A stretch of DNA of 14,965 bases, taken from contig DASSHC010000414.1 in the NCBI GenBank assembly GCA_035693105.1, forward strand, positions 1-14,965, written 5' to 3'. The translations under genes were made by a program, and so were the position numbers. The DNA comes from DASSHC01 sp035693105 (lineage in GTDB: Bacteria > Chloroflexota > Chloroflexia > Thermomicrobiales > Thermomicrobiaceae). Shown here one piece after another: positions 7,463 through 14,122 of this stretch. The notes below the pieces were generated by a model, which did not search any database, was not told the origin of the DNA, and worked only from the letters and a program-made list of their open reading frames with translations. How positions within the stretch are numbered: the stretch's first letter is position 1; each line of letters opens with the position of its first letter.

Positions 7463-8851
7463 ATGCCGCGTGAGATGATGCCCCATCTGCTGGTGCTGCT
7501 TCCTGGTGTGATGGGGAGCGTGCTGCAACGCGATGGCAAGGACGTCTGGGCACCGTCGGCGCAAGCAGTCCTGAGCGAGCTGATGTCCGGTGGCCAGAGT
7601 CTCAAGCGTCTGGCGCTCGACCACGACGACACCGACGACGGCGTCGTCGCCACCCGCCTCATGCCGGACGTGCACCTGATCCCGGGCTTCTGGAAGATCG
7701 ATGGCTACGGCAAGATCCGCGACACGATAACGGCGATGTTCGACATCAGGGAGGATGCCAACTATTACGAGTTCCCCTACGACTGGCGCCGGGACAACCG
7801 CATCGCGGCCAATCGCCTGCACCAGGAAGCCGGGGCGCGGCTGCAGCAGTGGCGGCAGCAATCCGGAAACCCCGACGCCAAGCTCGTGCTGGTTGCCCAC
7901 TCGATGGGCGGCCTGATCGCGCGCTACTTCCTGGAGGTCCTCGACGGCTGGCGCGACACGAAAGCCCTGATCACCTTTGGCACGCCCTACCGTGGGTCCC
8001 TGAACGCGCTGAACGCGCTCTCCAACGGGATCCGCTACGGTCCGGGCGGCATCCTCGACGTGTCCGACATCGTTCGCAGCTTCACCGCGGCCTATCAGCT
8101 CCTGCCGACGTACCCGGTCTACGACTCGGGCGACAGCCAACTGGTGCGTGTCGGTGAGACGAGCGGCGTCCCGAATCTCGACGCCGAGCGCGCCAGCAAG
8201 GCCCTCGCCTTCTTCCACGAGATACGCACGGCTGTCTCCGCGCACCAGAACGACGACGAGTACCGCGAACGCGGCTACGCGCTCCACCCGGTGGTCGGGA
8301 TCGAGCAGCCGACCTTTCAGTCCGCGCGGCGGTCCGGCGACCGCGTCGAGCTGCTCCAGTCATATCAGGGCGAGGATCTGGGCGGTGACGGCACCGTGCC
8401 GCGAGTCTCGGCGTCTCCCGAGGAGGAGCTGAGCGATACCAAGGACATGTACACGGCGACCAAGCACGCGTCGCTGCAGAACGCCGACGCTGTTCTGCAG
8501 CATCTCGCCGGGAAGCTGGAGAGCCTGGATCTCAATCTCGGCGGCTTCCTCGTCCCGACCGTGCCACCACAGCGCCTGAGCCTGGCGATCGCGGACGCCT
8601 ACACGCCGGACGAGCCGGTGGTGATCCGCGTACAACCGAACAGCCCGGTGAATACGCTGGCCGCGCGGGTGGCCTCGGCGACGAAACGCGCCGCGGCGCG
8701 GCGGGCGCGGTTCCTCCCCGGTGCGGACGGCTGGTATCAGGCCGAGGTCGGGCCGCTGGCGCCCGACATCTATCGCATCACGGTGTCGGGCGGCACGAAG
8801 GTGCAGCCAGTGTCGGACATCTTCGCCGTTCTCGCGCCGGCCGCGAGCTAG
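7463..8851 (+). CDS. LCAT-family alpha/beta hydrolase (phospholipase/acyltransferase-like) with C-terminal beta domain
   Basis: A 462-residue serine hydrolase of the lecithin:cholesterol acyltransferase family, whose members hydrolyse or transfer acyl groups of phospholipids. Visible: oxyanion strand LLPGVMGS (12-19), family motif FPYDWRR (104-110), nucleophile elbow AHSMGG with Ser147, acid Asp309 in GGDGTVP, and His335 in TATKHASLQ, so the triad is complete. Residues about 360-462 are a separate beta-rich domain joined by a basic, Ala-rich linker (about 398-418). There is no signal peptide, unlike secreted LCAT enzymes, so it would meet membranes from inside. ATG 7463 is chosen because AAGGAG lies at 7451-7456; longer reading upstream only overlaps the preceding gene in another frame. 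The substrate is unknown, and it could be a toxin-like effector or a housekeeping lipase. Confidence 0.9.
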   Translation: MPREMMPHLLVLLPGVMGSVLQRDGKDVWAPSAQAVLSELMSGGQSLKRLALDHDDTDDGVVATRLMPDVHLIPGFWKIDGYGKIRDTITAMFDIREDANYYEFPYDWRRDNRIAANRLHQEAGARLQQWRQQSGNPDAKLVLVAHSMGGLIARYFLEVLDGWRDTKALITFGTPYRGSLNALNALSNGIRYGPGGILDVSDIVRSFTAAYQLLPTYPVYDSGDSQLVRVGETSGVPNLDAERASKALAFFHEIRTAVSAHQNDDEYRERGYALHPVVGIEQPTFQSARRSGDRVELLQSYQGEDLGGDGTVPRVSASPEEELSDTKDMYTATKHASLQNADAVLQHLAGKLESLDLNLGGFLVPTVPPQRLSLAIADAYTPDEPVVIRVQPNSPVNTLAARVASATKRAAARRARFLPGADGWYQAEVGPLAPDIYRITVSGGTKVQPVSDIFAVLAPAAS

Positions 8852-8875
8852 CTGGTGGAGGACGAGGAGCGTGAC

Positions 8876-10915
8876 ATGACCGCAGTACGCTGGAGCGACG
8901 ACGAGCCGCTGGGCGTGTTCGATGCCGGGCGGCCGCTGGGCGAGATGCTGCGAGCCGCCGAAGAGCGGCAACTCGGTTGGGTGGTGCTGGAGCAGGAACA
9001 GGAGCAGGCGCCCTGCTCGGTCTACTACGCCTTCCGGCTCGACGAACTGGAATTCTACACCTCGCATCGACCCGACGTGGTCGCGGAACCGGCGGCCATG
9101 GCGCTGGGTCTCCGTCCGGAAGGACAGAGCGCGGCGACCCCCGGTGAGGATCGCCCCTCCGAGTGGGAGACGAGCACGCGCTCGCTTCGCTGGCCGTCGG
9201 AGCTGCGGCTGATCGCGCTGAACGGCGCCGGGCAGCCGATCGCCATCGGCGTGCTGGACGGTTGGAGCGGCGAGATCGAACCGCTCCTGCGCGACTTCGC
9301 CCCGCCAACCGCCGCCGCCAAGCCCCCGCGGGAGGAGGTCGCGCCCGGCCCGGCTCCGACGGGCGCGGACGAGGCGCCAATTGCCGAGACGACCAACGGG
9401 GAAACGGCCGAGCAGGAGGCAACCGTGGCGGCGATGCTCTCCGCCGACGCGCCGGCCCAGGCCGCGGCCGGCCAGACCGCCGAGGTGCGCGTCCGCGTGG
9501 AGCTGGCGGACGGCGCTGCGCCGCTGGCGCGGTCGCGTCCGGCCGAGATCAGCCTGGAAGAAGAGATCACGGTCTTCTTGGCGGTTGACAGCCGCGAGTT
9601 TGCGGTGGAGGGCGACAATCGCCTGCGCCTACCGCCACCGGAGCCGGGCCAGCCAGCGACCGGAAGCTTCACGATTCGGGGCCTCAAGCTCGGTGCCCAC
9701 CAGGTGACGATCCAGTTCTACCAGGGCGCGTCCGACCTCGGCACGATCCCGCTCACCGTCTCGGTGACCGGTGTGGCCGCCGCGGCCGAGCGCACCACCG
9801 CCGCATTGACGGCCATGCGCCGCGATCCGCGCGACGACGAGGTCATGATCCTGATCATCGACGAAGAGCGCCGCTCATCGGGCATCTGCTTCAGCTTCGA
9901 AGTCCTCTGGAAAGCGGTGGAATGGAACCTCCCGCAGTTCTTCTCCAATCCGTTGAAGAAGCGCTCCTCGCTCCGCTACGTTCAAGGGATTTATCAGCGC
10001 ATCGTCGAGGACGTGCTGCCGAAGGACCTGCCGCTCTTCCAGGATCGGCTCCGTGGGATCGGCGCGGAGATGAGCCAGCAACTCTTCCCCGACGACCTCG
10101 TACGCACCATCCTCTGGCCGCATCGTGACCAGATCAGCGCGGTCCAGGTGACGACCGACGAGCCCTACATCCCCTGGGAACTGGCGCGGCTGCGGCACCC
10201 CGACACTGGGGAGGTGGACGAGAAGTTCCTCTGCGAATACGGACTGGTGCGCAGTCTGCGCGGCCGCAGTGGCCCGCGCGACCTGCGAGCCCAACGCTGG
10301 CGCTACCTGACGGCCAGCTACCCGAACTTCACGCTCCAGCCGGTCGGCGCGGAGGTCGGCTACTTCGATCAGGAGGTGCAGCCCGGTGGCGGTGAGGTCG
10401 CGCAGATCCCCGCCGATCCTGGCAAGCTTCTCGACGCCCTGAAAGCGCCCGATTTCGACGTGCTGCACGTCAGTTGTCACGGCCAGACCGGCCTGAAGGA
10501 CGCCGAGCAGTCGGTCCTGATCATCAGCGACCAGAAGACACCGCGCGGGCCGAGGCCGGTTACGCTCAGCCCAGCCGACGTGACCGGCCTCGGGCGCCCG
10601 CTCGCCGCCTGCTGCCCGCTCGTCTTCCTGAACGCCTGCGAGAGCGGGCAGCAGGCGCCGGTTCTGACCGATTGGGGCGGCTGGCCGCGTGCCTTCTGGG
10701 AGGCCGGCTGCGGGGCGTTTGTCGGCACCTCCTGGTCGGTCCACGAGCAGCCGGCGGCCAACTTCACGCGGGGCTTCTACGACGCGCTGCGCGGCGGCGC
10801 CACGCTGGCCGAGGCGGCCGCGGCGGGCCGCGCCGCCGCCAAGCCACTCGGCGATGCCACCTGGCTCGCCTACGTGGTCTACGGCAACCCGGTGGCGCGC
10901 GTCGTCTCCGGATAA
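8876..10915 (+). CDS. CHAT-domain protein (caspase-like cysteine protease) with unassigned N-terminal regions
   Basis: A 679-residue protein. Residues about 400-675 form a CHAT domain, a caspase/separase-fold protease: DEPYIPWELARL (428-439), His535 in HVSCHG and Cys588 in LNACESG form the catalytic dyad, followed by GAFVGTSW and a C-terminal YGNP. Residues 1-145 are a globular region I do not recognise. Residues about 146-200 are a Pro/Ala/Glu-rich linker, and about 200-298 look like a beta-sandwich (alternating hydrophobic strands, FTIRGLKLGAHQVTIQFY). CHAT proteases usually cut a partner encoded nearby; here the neighbour is the LCAT-like hydrolase. ATG 8876 has GAGGAG six bases upstream. 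A GTG at 8855 in the same frame would add seven residues but lacks spacing for an RBS. The gap to the LCAT stop is 24 bases, consistent with one operon. No nucleotide-binding switch or sensor domain is visible. Confidence 0.9.
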   Translation: MTAVRWSDDEPLGVFDAGRPLGEMLRAAEERQLGWVVLEQEQEQAPCSVYYAFRLDELEFYTSHRPDVVAEPAAMALGLRPEGQSAATPGEDRPSEWETSTRSLRWPSELRLIALNGAGQPIAIGVLDGWSGEIEPLLRDFAPPTAAAKPPREEVAPGPAPTGADEAPIAETTNGETAEQEATVAAMLSADAPAQAAAGQTAEVRVRVELADGAAPLARSRPAEISLEEEITVFLAVDSREFAVEGDNRLRLPPPEPGQPATGSFTIRGLKLGAHQVTIQFYQGASDLGTIPLTVSVTGVAAAAERTTAALTAMRRDPRDDEVMILIIDEERRSSGICFSFEVLWKAVEWNLPQFFSNPLKKRSSLRYVQGIYQRIVEDVLPKDLPLFQDRLRGIGAEMSQQLFPDDLVRTILWPHRDQISAVQVTTDEPYIPWELARLRHPDTGEVDEKFLCEYGLVRSLRGRSGPRDLRAQRWRYLTASYPNFTLQPVGAEVGYFDQEVQPGGGEVAQIPADPGKLLDALKAPDFDVLHVSCHGQTGLKDAEQSVLIISDQKTPRGPRPVTLSPADVTGLGRPLAACCPLVFLNACESGQQAPVLTDWGGWPRAFWEAGCGAFVGTSWSVHEQPAANFTRGFYDALRGGATLAEAAAAGRAAAKPLGDATWLAYVVYGNPVARVVSG

Positions 10916-10918
10916 GGG

Positions 10919-11233
10919 CTAGCGCCAGTCCTGCTCGGCCGGGAAGACCGTGTCGCAGCGCGTGACCTCAGGCGGCTCCCGCAGCGCGCCGCTCTGCACC
11001 ACCTGGCTCCAGCCTTGATAGTGCGGCGCCTGGCGGTGCGCGGCCACGGCGTCCTCGTCGCGGTAGATCTCATAGAAGAAGTAGTGGTCCGGATCCTGGC
11101 TGTCGCGCAGCACGTCGAAGCGCAGACAGCCCGGCTCATCCTCGCGCGAGCCGCGGCTATCCTCCTCGGCCGCGCGCAGGAACTCCTCCCGCCGCTCCGG
11201 CCGGACCCGCACCGAGACGACCAAGCCAATCAT
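10919..11233 (-). CDS. Small ABM-superfamily protein (LsrG-like / putative quinol monooxygenase)
   Basis: A 104-residue dimeric ferredoxin-like alpha+beta barrel of the antibiotic biosynthesis monooxygenase superfamily. The stretch CLRFDVLRD (36-44), then FFYEIYRDEDAVAAH (52-66) and APHY (69-72) matches the LsrG pattern closely. LsrG acts on the phosphorylated autoinducer-2 product, but no lsr transport or kinase genes are present, so a general ABM or isomerase role is equally possible. The ATG at 11233 follows GGAAGGGGAG. It lies 72 bases after the response-regulator stop on the same strand and may share its transcript. It ends 3 bp from the CHAT stop in convergent orientation. Confidence 0.85.
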   Translation of the reverse strand: MIGLVVSVRVRPERREEFLRAAEEDSRGSREDEPGCLRFDVLRDSQDPDHYFFYEIYRDEDAVAAHRQAPHYQGWSQVVQSGALREPPEVTRCDTVFPAEQDWR

Positions 11234-11305
11234 GCGCTCCCCTTCCCTGCACCCGCCATCGCGGCACTCTGGACGCGATTGTAGCGCGGGTTCGCGGGCA
11301 GCGCG

Positions 11306-11980
11306 CTAGCCCTCGATGCGGTAGCCGGCGCCGCGCACCGTCTTGATCAGCGGTTTGCCCCGGCCGCGGTCGATCTTGTCACGCAGGTAGTGGATGTAGA
11401 TATCGACCACGTTGGAGAGCGCGTCGAAGTCGTAGCTCCAGACGTGATCGACGATCTGGCTGCGGCTGAGCACGTGGCCGGGGTTGCGCATCAGATACTC
11501 CAGCAGCGCGAACTCCTTGGGGGTTAGCTCGATGATCGCGCCGCCCCGCTTGACCTCGCGCCGCAGCAGATCGAGCGTCAGGTCGCCCACCTGCAAGACG
11601 GTCGCCGCGCTGTTGGCGCCGCCACGCCGCAAGAGCGCGTTGATGCGCGCCAGCAGCTCATCCATGGCGAAGGGCTTGACCAGGTAGTCGTCAGCCCCCG
11701 CGTTGAGCCCGGTCACGCGGTCCTCGACCGCGCCGCGCGCCGTCAGCATCAGGATCGGCATGGCGATCCGCGCCGCGCGCAGCCGCCGGCAGACCTCGAC
11801 CCCGTCGAGATCGGGGAGCATGCGGTCGAGCACGGCCAGATCGAAGCTATCGCGCAGGCCGAGCTCAAGCGCCGTCGCCCCATCGTAGGCAACCTCGACC
11901 GTGTGGCGCTCGTCCTCCAGCATACGCTTGAGCAGGCGCGCCAGGCGCTGCTCATCCTCGACAACCAGGACATTCATCAT
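11306..11980 (-). CDS. OmpR/PhoB-family two-component response regulator
   Basis: A 224-residue DNA-binding regulator with the standard two domains. Receiver (1-118): acidic Asp9, phospho-acceptor Asp52 in VLDRMLPD, Thr80 in MLTARG and Lys102 in VKPF, all in place. Winged-helix effector (about 127-223): LTPKEFALLEYLM, VDIYIHYLRDKID, and the wing motif TVRGAGYRI. The family binds direct repeats as a dimer near -35. Two ATG codons lie in tandem at 11980 and 11977; GAGGAG (11996-11991) is ten bases before the first. No histidine kinase is next to it on either side within the window, so it is an orphan here. Autoregulation is suggested by the direct repeat 66 bases upstream. The target genes are unknown; the antiporter and the LsrG-like gene are the nearest. 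Confidence 0.95.
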   Translation of the reverse strand: MMNVLVVEDEQRLARLLKRMLEDERHTVEVAYDGATALELGLRDSFDLAVLDRMLPDLDGVEVCRRLRAARIAMPILMLTARGAVEDRVTGLNAGADDYLVKPFAMDELLARINALLRRGGANSAATVLQVGDLTLDLLRREVKRGGAIIELTPKEFALLEYLMRNPGHVLSRSQIVDHVWSYDFDALSNVVDIYIHYLRDKIDRGRGKPLIKTVRGAGYRIEG

Positions 11981-12032
11981 TCATCGTCCACTCCTCGAGC
12001 ACCGCCGTGCCTGACTTCGTGACGCCGGGGCA

Positions 12033-12066
12033 ACGATACGGCCCAAAGATGAGAGGAAGATGAGAA
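12033..12066 (-). promoter_or_regulatory. Direct-repeat (pho-box-like) operator and putative -10 of the response-regulator gene
   Basis: On the plus strand AAGATGAGA occurs perfectly twice (12046-12054 and 12057-12065), period 11 bp. Read on the minus strand the heptamers are TTCTCAT (12066-12060) and CTCTCAT (12055-12049), separated by four bases, the layout of a PhoB box; they match the half-site CTGTCAT at five and six of seven positions. Seven bases downstream of the repeat is TATCGT (12038-12033), a four-of-six match to a -10 box. This geometry suits activation by a PhoB/OmpR regulator, most simply the one encoded just downstream. Confidence 0.6.
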
Positions 12067-12075
12067 TCCGGCGCG

Positions 12076-13770
12076 TCAGCCTTCCAGCGCGCGCTGCCAC
12101 TCGCCCGCCGGAGCGGCGACCGCGCCGGTCGGCATGCCGAGCGCCCGCTCGCTCAGCTCGAGCATCAGCCGCGCCCCGGCGCGCTCGGGGGCGACAACCG
12201 CGCTGGCGCCGAGCCGCAGCAGCAGCGCGGCGTCCTCCGTCCGCGCCAGCCGCACCACGATCGGCACGGTGGGGTTGGCGCGCCGGCTGTAGCGCACGAC
12301 CGCGCGTGTTGACCCGGAGTCGGGCAGCGCCACGGCGATCAGCCCGGCGTGGGCCACCTGGGCCGCGCGCAGCACGCTGGCATGGGCCGCGTTCCCGTAG
12401 ACCACCGGCAAGCCGGCGGCCTGGGCCTCCCGCACGCGGCGCAGGTCTTCTTCGATCACCTCCACCGTCAGCCCGGTCTCGCGCAGGCCCTGGGCGATCG
12501 AGCGGCCGACCCGCCCGTAGCCGATGACCACCGCCTGGCCCCGCAGCGGCTCCGCCACCCCCCGCGCGGCCCGCTGGTCGGAGAAGGCGTGCCGCAGCAG
12601 CGGCTGGCGCCCGAACCAGTCGCCGAGGCGCGGCGCCAGCCAGAAGGCCAGCGGCGTCACCACGATCGTCAGCACCGAGGATGTCAGCACCAGGCTGTTC
12701 AGCTCGTCCGAGATCGCGCCGCTCGCGCGCCCCGTGTTCGCCAGCACGTAGCTGAACTCGCCGATCTGGATCATCCCCAGGCTGGCGAAGGCTGCCGTTT
12801 TGCCGCTGAGGCCAAAGGGAAGGAGCGCGACCAGCGTCAGCACGGCCTTGACCGCCATGATGAAGAGCACCAGGCCGGCGACGGCCGGCAGGTGGCGCAG
12901 GGCGAAGGCGGGGTCGATCAGCATGCCGACCGAGACGAAGAAGAGGGTGGCGAAGAGGTCGCGCATCGGCACTACCTCGGCCACCACGCGGTGGTCGAAC
13001 TCCGACTCGCTGAGCATCAGCCCGCCCATGAAGGCGCCCAGCGCCAGCGAGAGGCCCAGCGCCGCGCTGACCGTGGCGGCGCCGAGCGCCAGCGCCACGG
13101 CGGTCAGCAGGAAGAGCTCGGCGGAGCGCAGGTGTTCGACCCGCTCCAGCAGCCTGGGCACCACGCGCACGCCGAGGAAGAGCGTGACGGCGATGAAGGC
13201 GACCGCCTTGATCAGGGTCAGCGCCAACGCGCCGAGATCGGCGCCGCCGCTGGCGGCCAGGCGCGGCAGGAGGACAATCAGGACCACCACCGCCAGATCC
13301 TGCACGATCAGCATCGCCAGCAGCACGCGGCCGTGGCGCGAGCCGACCTCGCCGCGATCGAGCAGCGTCTTGAGGATCACCATGGTCGAACTGATGGCGA
13401 TGATGCCGCCGAAGAAGAGGCTCTGGCCGAAGGGCCAGCCGAGGAGCGCGCCCAGACCCAGGCCGGCACCGATCAGCAGCAGCACCTGGAGCAGGGTACC
13501 GCCCAGCGCCACCGCCTTGAGGCGCGCCAGCTCCTTGAGCGAGAACTCGACCCCGAGCGCGAACATCAGAAAGATCACGCCGACCTCGGCCAGCGCGGCG
13601 ATCTGGCCGCGGTCGCCGACGAAGCCGGGGCTGAAGGGGCCGATCACGATCCCGGCCAGGAGATAGCCGACGATCACCGACTGGCGCAGCCGGTGCGCCA
13701 GCAAGCCGCCAGCGAGCGCGATGGCGACCGCCATGCTGATGTTCAGAATCAGGTGCAATTGTTCGGCCAT
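12076..13770 (-). CDS. CPA2-family cation:proton antiporter with C-terminal RCK (TrkA-N) domain (KefB/YbaL-like)
   Basis: A 564-residue inner-membrane antiporter, probably K+ or Na+ for H+. Residues about 5-382 are a Na_H_exchanger domain with about 12 membrane helices: SVIVGYLLAGIVIGP (31-45), FALGVEFSLKEL (70-81), the conserved Gln157-Asp158 in LIVQDLAVV at the ion site, and SLALGAFMGGLML (241-253). Residues about 411-530 are an RCK_N domain: GYGRVG (417-422) and Glu440 after the second strand, pointing to NAD(H) binding, so transport is likely gated by nucleotide. There is no RCK_C domain. ATG 13770 is preferred because AGAGGG lies five bases upstream and it starts at the expected family N-terminus; an in-frame ATG at 13992 would add 74 residues of unlikely, Cys-rich sequence. 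It ends ten bases before the direct repeat of the response-regulator gene; the two may or may not be cotranscribed. Confidence 0.93.
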   Translation of the reverse strand: MAEQLHLILNISMAVAIALAGGLLAHRLRQSVIVGYLLAGIVIGPFSPGFVGDRGQIAALAEVGVIFLMFALGVEFSLKELARLKAVALGGTLLQVLLLIGAGLGLGALLGWPFGQSLFFGGIIAISSTMVILKTLLDRGEVGSRHGRVLLAMLIVQDLAVVVLIVLLPRLAASGGADLGALALTLIKAVAFIAVTLFLGVRVVPRLLERVEHLRSAELFLLTAVALALGAATVSAALGLSLALGAFMGGLMLSESEFDHRVVAEVVPMRDLFATLFFVSVGMLIDPAFALRHLPAVAGLVLFIMAVKAVLTLVALLPFGLSGKTAAFASLGMIQIGEFSYVLANTGRASGAISDELNSLVLTSSVLTIVVTPLAFWLAPRLGDWFGRQPLLRHAFSDQRAARGVAEPLRGQAVVIGYGRVGRSIAQGLRETGLTVEVIEEDLRRVREAQAAGLPVVYGNAAHASVLRAAQVAHAGLIAVALPDSGSTRAVVRYSRRANPTVPIVVRLARTEDAALLLRLGASAVVAPERAGARLMLELSERALGMPTGAVAAPAGEWQRALEG

Positions 13771-14122
13771 ACTGGCCCTCTCGGGAACCGGCACCGCCGC
13801 GCCGGGGTCCTGGCGCGGCACGGCGTGTTCTTGATTAATGAAGTAAAGCGGAAAATCCGTGGCGAAACCAGGGGCGGTGCACACAAGCGGGAGGCAGGGA
13901 CCGGCGTGCGCGCTCCGCGAGGCATACAAGTCGTAGCCGAACTTCCAGCATCGGTCGGCGAAGCAGCACGCCCTGGTGTCAGGCGGTTTCAATCTGTTTC
14001 ATTTTTCGGCCCTCGTGCCATCGCAACCTACACGAACCATATGATGGTCCCGCCGTGACGCTTGATTTGATCCGGCATCGTCGCAGGATTAGCGCGGCCT
14101 GCTTTGCAAGGGAGAGACGCAC
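13771..14122. other. Non-coding gap between divergent antiporter and secreted-protein genes
   Basis: 352 bases with lower GC than the genes to its left. It should hold promoters for both flanking genes. The AT-rich pocket 13830-13857 is the best place for the antiporter promoter, but no clear -35/-10 pair is visible. TTGATT (14062-14067) could serve as -35 for the plus-strand gene, but what stands 17 bases on (AGGATT) is poor. Small repeats are present: GTTTCA at 13986-13991 and 13996-14001, and ACCAT/ATGGT arms at 14036-14048. I compared it by eye with common riboswitch cores (fluoride, c-di-AMP, cobalamin) and tRNA features and saw no match. Confidence 0.6.

Noticed and set aside
4927..7662. 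A 911-codon minus-strand open frame
   Set aside because: Antisense to the GMC-DUF1080 gene, with composition typical of a GC-rich shadow frame and no recognisable motif.
11282..11308. Hairpin TAGCGCG/CGCGCTA after the response-regulator gene as a terminator
   Set aside because: The stem overlaps the stop codon, the loop is 13 bases and no T-run follows on the minus strand.
13771..13992. A 74-residue N-terminal extension of the antiporter
   Set aside because: The extension does not resemble the family, and a good RBS stands five bases before the ATG at 13770.
13984..14005. A CRISPR-repeat look-alike (GTTTCAATC)
   Set aside because: There is only one such stretch, with no repeated unit of 25-37 bases and no spacers.
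12349..14058. A 569-codon plus-strand open frame
   Set aside because: Antisense to the antiporter; rich in Gln, His, Asp and Arg, with no domain pattern.
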